Assembly (NCBI RefSeq): GCF_963855985.1
Contig: NC_087096.1
Location: forward strand, 434,001 to 498,000
DNA length: 64,000 bases
Source: Ostrinia nubilalis
Taxonomy: Eukaryota; Arthropoda; Insecta; Lepidoptera; Crambidae
Direction of reading: 5' to 3'
The notes under the pieces were generated by a model that ran no database searches, had not been told where the DNA came from, and saw only the letters and a program-made list of their open reading frames with translations. This document shows, piece by piece, positions 58,357 through 64,000 of the stretch. The translations under genes were made by a program, and so were the position numbers. Within the stretch, counting starts at the first letter, position 1. Every line of letters begins with the position of its first letter.

Positions 58357-61300
58357 ATTTAATTAATCAGGTTGTCATGTCATGGATGAAAATACACTAA
58401 AAACTAATTAAAACAAAAAGGATGGGGAAAATATTCCATTATTCTGTGGTAACGCTAACAAAATTAACGCGTGAATTTTTTATAGACAAATGTAATTCAA
58501 TATAAAAAAGTAGGGTAAAATATTCCGTTGACCTGTGGCAACACTTACAAAATACAACCGTGATTTTTTTTGAAAATTATTATTTAATTAAAATGAATTG
58601 GAAATGTGCTACTTACGGATAAAACATGATCCCATGCACTTTCTTCGTAATTCCAGTAGCATTCTTACATGTTGGAACGGCACAAGACGGCATAATTTAA
58701 TTATAAAGTGTCAATCTGACGGATATGTAAACAATGCGCGCGCCGGCCATTGACTAATTGCTCTAAAGTCAAATTAGTGCGTTTTGGAGTAATTTATATG
58801 AATACACATTTACGCCCGTTGACGGTTTCTGGTTTGTTCCGTATTCTGAGATTGCAAAATATATAACTTTTATAACTCTAACTTTCTTTCTGGGTGTTAA
58901 TTGTTTACCATTATCAGCAAAAATTAAAGAATAGGTACTACCGGTGCGAATGAGTCATTGCATTAATTGGTAGCTCAAATGCACGGTCGTCGATAAATGG
59001 TAATCGCACAATTGGATCGGTACCTCATCGAGCATGCAGCTGAGTCAACGATGAGTCCGGACAATAGCACATGTCGCGACACTCGCATGAATAAGCATTA
59101 ACCAAACCAGACGTGCTAAGTCTGCATTTAAAAACAATCGGTAAACAGTTCAAGAAATGGTCATGCTCTCCATTGAAATACATATCTCTTTCTAACTGAT
59201 GAAAATTGAAATTATTATTCTGCTTAAGTAAGCTTTTAATATTACGCTATGCAACGAAAAACACAATCTTGCTTTTCAATTTAATAATAATGAGTTTATT
59301 GAACTAGGATTAAATTTTTATGGTCGCTTTTTTACTCTACTTTAGGTAAATCTGTCCATGAAAAAGAAACCGTCAGGTGACAGGGACGTAGCACTTCACG
59401 AAATGCTTCGTTCCCTGCAATTTAACATTTCACAAAAACTCCCAAGAATCAGTTAAATGACCAGCCTGCTGCATTGTAGATATGCGCGCGGGCAAAAAGC
59501 GACCGTGTTGCAATAATTTGTATTGTACGTAACTCTATTGGCGCGGAACGGCGATAGAATCGGCTGATGAGTTAATTTGAGTTAGGTAACTGTACACGAG
59601 AAGTTATAGGAAAACTTTTAATTAATGAGAACATGAAGAACCACGGAGATTGAATACTGATACAATAATTCTCGATTGATTTTATTTCTTGCACGTAACT
59701 TCGAGAATATAAAATTATCCAAAAAAGCTCACTGCTGAACAAAAACAAATTTCCTCTAACAACACCGATTGTCTTACAAAATGTCACCTGAAACATTAAA
59801 TTCAGTTAGCTAGCGAATTTACCGATTTACCTATCAAGCAAAAAGCTTCCAATCGCTAAGCTTAGCGGTAAACGCTGCGAGCTGCGCGCACGCCGGTGAA
59901 TGCCCTGGGCGCGAGGTGGCTTGCATATTCCCGACGATCCTGCTCGGAGGCCAAGAGGGAAACGAGGGACCATAGATAGCTATAATAATTACACATTAAA
60001 CTCATGGGAATTTCATAAATAAGGAAAATAATGTAAAAACACGCCCGTAGTTAATGTCATAAAAGGAAATAATAAACGTGGAATGTCTTTTTCTAATTAG
60101 GCGTACGTACTGTAATTACTTGTAGTTGGCATTCTAAAAATGGAAGAAACATTATAATTTAGGATAAATTATTCCCAATTTGCAATTATAATATATGTAG
60201 AGTTATTTAAGTATTCTGTGGTAGAGTTAACTTATAACTTTCTAGTTATGTGAATCTTTTATGTTGGTGGAACCATTAAATTAAACTAAGTTGCTTTTGT
60301 TCAGTAAAATATAAATAGTATATGGATCGTGACTTGATTTATAATAACGCCTGAGATCGTACTAAAGCAATCAAATATTTATTAACATGATGGTCACGGA
60401 TTACATTTTGTTGTGTTGACTTGGGGCGATGTTACTGTAAAGGAGAATCACGCTATCTCGAATTGTAATTAATTAATTCTTCAGTTCAGTCAGTGCTTTG
60501 TTTCGACATAACATTACAATAACAGAATACATATTATATTTGTGTACCTATTAGGTAAAGTTTAAAATGTATCCAGTAGTCGAAGGGAAAGATAGTGAAC
60601 TTAAAACTGGTAGTGTCCAAATCCGTATTTGGACTAACATTGGAGAGTTAAATGACCACAGTTTTGAATGTGATAGTATATTATTTAACCGTCAAGATAA
60701 AATGCCTTCGAGTCGAGTGGTCAGTCAACAAGCGAGGCGTCTTCTAAAGACGGCTAATGGTCTTTAGAAACTCATCCAGCCGACATGAACGACGCTTTGT
60801 TGGCCGACGGCTGGAGATGTTTATCGAGACGACAAGTGCCTTGTTGAGCTTGAATTTACAGTGTTCTGAGCTTAACCAGTGAATGAACTTTTCTTGGATA
60901 TTACATTTTGCGAGTTCGTTTCCTTATTTGATAAGATTAACGACTCAGATTAAAATTAATATTTTTAAGAGAGCTAGGTTTTAATATTTTAACACATTAA
61001 GAGGGCGAGCTAACGATCCACGTAGATAATTAGATAAATTGCCACTGTATTTTTGCATAAAAAAGCTGCGTTGTTTCATAATACCTACTTATAATAATAC
61101 ATTCAGAATCTCGACTTTCATATTTACTTTGTTAGAGTGTAGCGGCAACGTAAGCCGTTAGTCCCGGTCACTGCCTCTGAAAGTTTTCCGTACTTACATT
61201 AATTAGTTAAGACTGAGTTGCCACACATCTGATATGGTGACTCATATGGTAACCATTTAAAGTCCACGCAATATAAATTATTCGATAATCTTACAGAGTA

Positions 61301-61408
61301 AAAACCTTCCCAAACTGTCTAGCCAGCGTGGGACAAAGTCGTGCCATTGTCTTTGGTCCCTTGGAGAGGGTACTGCACCTGTGAATGTCCTGATGATGAT
61401 GATTCTTC

Positions 61409-61601
61409 GGCTTATTCCACTATTCCCCATTAACGATCCCCGTCAACGGGGATTAGTGAACTTTTTGTCCACTATTCCCCGTTAACGCCAATTGGAACTT
61501 ATAAAATCAAAATAAAATCCTATTATAACGGGGATTAATGAACTTTTTGTTCAATAAACCCCGTTGACGGGGATTGTCAATGGGGAATAGTGGAATAAGC
61601 C
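61409..61601. mobile_element. 193-bp word-array MITE, 8-bp TSD
   Basis: The ends are inverted, GGCTTATTCCACTATTCCCC and its reverse complement. An 8-bp duplication, GATTCTTC, lies at 61401-61408 and 61602-61609. Inside, about six diverged copies of an 18-bp word (consensus CACTATTCCCCGTTAACG) lie in both directions: 61418, 61441 (reverse), 61470, 61523 (reverse), 61552 and 61575 (reverse). CCCCGTCAACGGGG palindromes form where words meet. The ends and plan resemble the 831-bp element at 3581-4411 (GGGTWATTCCGTATTC). It is non-coding, about 110 bp before exon 7. Confidence 0.87.
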
Positions 61602-61713
61602 GATTCTTCTTCTATCTTTGCCTGGCTCTTTCCCATTTCATTTGGGGTCGACGCTCCGTATCATGCAATCTTCCTGATGATGATGATGACTGAACTCTCG
61701 TTTCCTATTGCAG

Positions 61714-61870
61714 GTGTAGACGTGACCGCCAACCAGGACGAGATCTCCTCGCACGAGACGTTCCAGCTGGAGTTCGACTGGGCCACGCGCCGCTGGTACA
61801 TCCGCACCATGCAGGACCGCTACTGGACGCTCGAGACGGGCGGCGGCATCCAGGCCAGCGGGGACAACAA
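61714..61870 (+). CDS. sn: Fascin coding exon 6 (exon 7), residues 298-350
   Basis: The acceptor TATTGCAG ends at 61713. The first two bases complete codon 298 (Gly), and the exon ends GACAACAA|GTGAGT, leaving two bases of codon 350. It encodes VDVTANQDEISSHETFQLEF, then DWATRRWYIRTMQDRYWTLE and TGGGIQASGDN, the first half of beta-trefoil 3. The (V/L).ANQDE....ETFQLE and YWTL...GG(I/V)Q blocks are fascin signatures. A (TGA)n tract lies about 30 bp upstream of the acceptor. Confidence 0.97.
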
Positions 61871-62047
61871 GTGAGTTCCTTTCGAGAATCTTTTTTACCT
61901 CGTCCGAATCACTGGATATGCCCAAAATTATTTTTTCATACCTAAATTGATTTAATCACCGTAATTCCTAGATACTACGACCTTAACACATGAATACATA
62001 AAATAATGTAAACATTACGCAGAAAGCGGCATATTTCCGTTTCAACC

Positions 62048-62190
62048 GAATTCCGTCCACTGCTGGACAAAGGCCCTACCCACCGATTATCCACCATGAC
62101 CACTATGACCAGTCCTGCGCATCGAGAAGCTTCTCGCGACTATCGCCAGATCGTCGGTCCACCGAGTGAGAGACCTGCTCACACTAACGT
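62048..62190 (-). mobile_element. RTE 3' end fragment, minus strand
   Basis: 'ccgtccactgctggacaaag' and 'cgccagatcgtcggtccacc' match the reversed RTE 3' UTR and GRP..RW..DD coding tail at about 40122-40260. It is truncated and decayed, with no open frame. Confidence 0.75.
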
Positions 62191-62579
62191 TTTCTGGTTC
62201 AATCTCTACATTTACTACTTCAACTGAGTAGTTCTCACTGAGAAAACATTGCACATTGCATTAACTAAATTATCATTGATACGCATCGGCGGCTTTACCT
62301 ATAGAATAGGGTGTGCGTTGGACACAGACGCAAGGTTTAGGGTGCGCCGTGCGCTACTAGCCTCGCGCCCTCTAGTAATACTAATAATACTAAATAGTCC
62401 CGTTATTCCCATATCTCGTTCCCACCGATGCAACTCCTGTATAGCCAGGATACAGCTTGACCGCCTTAAAAACCCAATCAATGAAGGTCAAGTTTGTCCC
62501 GGGGGAAAGTTAAACTGTCATTGGCTCTTGGAAATTAATCAGAAGAACATAGGAGGAGTTCGAAGTTAAGGTTCTTCTA

Positions 62580-62789
62580 AAGCCTGGTCCGTGAGCACGT
62601 AGAATCCCGTCCAATGACCCCAAGCTACCCATCCTTATCGCTCGCGCGTAATTATATTGCTGTCGCGACTGTACGACGCGCGCCCGCAGTGAGTGTGCGA
62701 GCGCGACAGCAACATAATTACGTGCGAGCGACAAGGATGGGCAGCTTGGGGTCATTGGACGGGATTCTACGTGCTCACGGACCAGGCTT
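62580..62789 (-). mobile_element. 210-bp hairpin MITE, copy 2
   Basis: Same length and arms as copy 1 at 22791-23000, flanked by TA on both sides (62578-62579, 62790-62791). The asymmetric loop is reversed, so this copy sits in the opposite orientation. Near the outer arm ends it has CCC/GGG where copy 1 has TTT/AAA; both arms changed together. It lies 134 bp before exon 8. Confidence 0.87.
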
Positions 62790-62923
62790 TAGTAATACTA
62801 AAGGGCGCTAGGTTGATGATAGTACATGGGCGCTACATGAGCTAGAGTAGAGACGCCTTACAATTGATTTGTGTCAAGAATTTGTCTCAAGAGTTTGAAT
62901 TTGAAACCCGTTCCCCCTTGCAG

Positions 62924-63085
62924 ATCGTCTAACGCCCTGTTTGAGCTGGAGTGGCAGGGCGACGGCGCGGTGGCGTTCCGCGCCAACAACGGCAAGTACC
63001 TCATGACCAAGCGCTCCGGACACCTCTACGCCAACGCGGACGCTATTGACGACAACTGCAAATACTATTTCTACTTAATAAATAG
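62924..63085 (+). CDS. sn: Fascin coding exon 7 (exon 8), residues 350-403
   Basis: The acceptor CCCCTTGCAG ends at 62923. The first base completes codon 350 (Lys), and the exon ends AATAG|GTGAGA, leaving two bases of codon 404 (AG, expected Arg). It encodes SSNALFELEWQGDGAVAFRA, then NNGKYLMTKRSGHLYANADA and YYFYLIN, completing beta-trefoil 3 and reaching the LINRP junction to trefoil 4. About 105 residues of a normal fascin remain to be encoded downstream of the window. Confidence 0.97.
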
Positions 63086-64000
63086 GTGAGAAGCGTTCAA
63101 CTTTTTATCTATACTAATAATATTATTGAGGAGGGGTATAATAAGCTTTATACCATCCCGTTACGACCGACAGAAGCAGCATCAATGAAACATTTTGCGA
63201 TAGCGGGAAACATTATTGAAACGATTTTCACGCGTCCGAAATATGTACCATCCAAGACTGCATCTCAGTTAACGCCAGGTGCGATTGCGTCCTTATACTA
63301 ATTGCCTTGTCATGCATAAAAAAAATCCCGGGCACAGCTATGTTGTAAATAAACACGATGAGGGAGGTTAAAAACAGTTGCTATCTTAATGCATATGCAA
63401 TGAATGCTTAGCGTTTTTACGTTGGCGCTATTATGGATTAAGATTTTACCACTGCCTAGTGGCCGTCTGGCCGAGACAGTGGCGCCAACTGGTGTACGCA
63501 ATGAGGATTATCGTTTTTAGAGTAGGCGCACACCGTTGATTTTTAGTTGACCGATAGTTGTGCCCGATTTTAAATTGTATGAAGAATCGGCCAAATGGAA
63601 TCGGCGTAGTGTGCGCACTCCCATACATGTCCATACTAATCAACTGCCCGACTAAACGACTAAACTATCGGCCGACGAAAAATCAACGGTGTGCGCCTAC
63701 TCTTATATCTAACGGTTGGCACCACTGGCGATTGACATCCCTCTACTCTACAGTGGCGCCATCCTGGTGAGCAAATGCGTTGGCGCTCACCAGCTGGCGC
63801 CACTGTCTTCGCCACAGATTAGAGAGTATTGTCTTTTCGCCACTAGCAAGTGACAGTGACTTTACGCTAAAACGATAGGAGGACCGTTGCATTTGCTGCA
63901 ATTCCTAGTTAGAACCACTGGAGACCAACTAGTGAACGTAAATACGGTTTGCTTGCAGTTTTTTGGTACAACTGGTACAACCTTCAACCCTAATTTCAAA
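63086..64000 (+). other. sn: Start of fascin intron 8 (continues beyond window)
   Basis: It opens with GTGAGA at 63086, phase 2. It holds the MITE at 63519-63703. The flanks 63086-63518 and 63704-64000 contain no recognised exon; the expected next coding block (after LINR, with an I.V.-type start) is not seen. GGCGCCA words recur near 63481, 63756 and 63797. Confidence 0.8.
63519..63703. mobile_element. ~185-bp MITE with TTA target repeats
   Basis: The ends are inverted, GAGTAGGCGCACACCGTTGA and its reverse complement, extending to about 45 bp with a few mismatches (through GATTTTT and CCGATAGTT). If the element starts at GAG (63520), the flanks are TTA on both sides, which fits PIF/Harbinger-type 3-bp TWA duplications. 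No coding sequence. A decayed relative is at 34820-34981. Confidence 0.75.

Larger units (their letters stand above)
51875..61713 (+). other. sn: Fascin intron 6 (9.8 kb)
   Basis: The donor GTCAGT is at 51875 and the acceptor TTGCAG ends at 61713; the phase is 1. It carries Helitron-like copies at 52957-53154 and 54508-54692, a LINE tail remnant at 58303-58356, and the 193-bp word-array MITE at 61409-61601. The rest is AT-rich. GC-rich spots near 57000-57110 and 59880-59960 show no gene. A short diverged duplication (about 100 bp apart) lies at 58425-58560. Confidence 0.85.
61871..62923 (+). other. sn: Fascin intron 7 (1.05 kb)
   Basis: The donor GTGAGT is at 61871 and the acceptor CCTTGCAG ends at 62923; the phase is 2. 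It contains an RTE fragment (62048-62190), a dispersed-repeat block (about 62400-62520, partly shared with 47945-48000) and the hairpin MITE copy 2 (62580-62789). An inverted pair GCGCCCT...AGGGCGC flanks the MITE region (about 62367 and 62811). Confidence 0.85.

Overview
The window looks like lepidopteran (moth or butterfly) nuclear DNA. Three signs support this: GC-rich coding exons set in AT-rich introns; many copies of the Lep1-type Helitron end (reading ...GCGGGCGGCCGCTAGT); and RTE 3' ends typical of Lepidoptera, with a 'cagcagtggacgtcc' core followed by (TGA)n. There is no bacterial, organellar or viral gene order.

The window holds one host gene, on the + strand: the 5' three-quarters of fascin, the actin-bundling protein called singed (sn) in Drosophila. 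I resolve eight exons: a non-coding 5' exon (to 292) and seven coding exons at 31417-31642, 34515-34623, 45296-45443, 49834-50019, 51646-51874, 61714-61870 and 62924-63085. All splice sites are GT-AG and the phases chain without a break. Together they encode residues 1 to 403 plus part of codon 404 of a protein that is normally about 510 residues long. This covers beta-trefoil domains 1 to 3; the fourth trefoil lies downstream of the window. Intron 1 is about 31 kb.

Almost all other interpretable sequence is mobile DNA inside the introns, and several copies have exact boundaries. Intron 1 holds: a 5'-truncated LINE with an open 906-codon EN/RT frame (407-3486); an 831-bp inverted-repeat transposon with 8-bp target duplications and arrays of a 16-bp word (3581-4411); a MITE nested in a Helitron-like copy (6574-7398); a Lep1-like Helitron (7527-7896); a truncated Jockey element with a 12-bp duplication (9151-10036); an internally deleted piggyBac (12834-14274); an AACCGACTTC-ended repeat (18022-18428); a Helitron fragment (20043-20390); and a 210-bp hairpin MITE (22791-23000). 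Intron 2 holds a 633-bp Helitron-like copy with 134-bp tandem repeats. Intron 3 holds a region with repeated ACAKTCCCCTG words around a broken small ORF that an RTE insertion splits, plus other RTE and Helitron fragments and a 120-bp tandem repeat. Intron 4 holds a 1319-bp long-inverted-repeat element with RSS-like CACAGTG ends and a 5-bp duplication, resembling Transib. Introns 6 and 7 hold two Helitron-like copies, a 193-bp word-array MITE with an 8-bp duplication, and a second hairpin MITE in opposite orientation. A TTA-flanked MITE follows exon 8.

The most interesting unexplained pattern is three loci (3581-4411, 61409-61601 and about 36919-38683) built on one plan: inverted arrays of a locus-specific 11 to 18-bp word containing TTCC or TCCCC. 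The two complete ones share similar ends (GGSTWATTCC) and have 8-bp target duplications. They may represent one poorly described group of DNA transposons.
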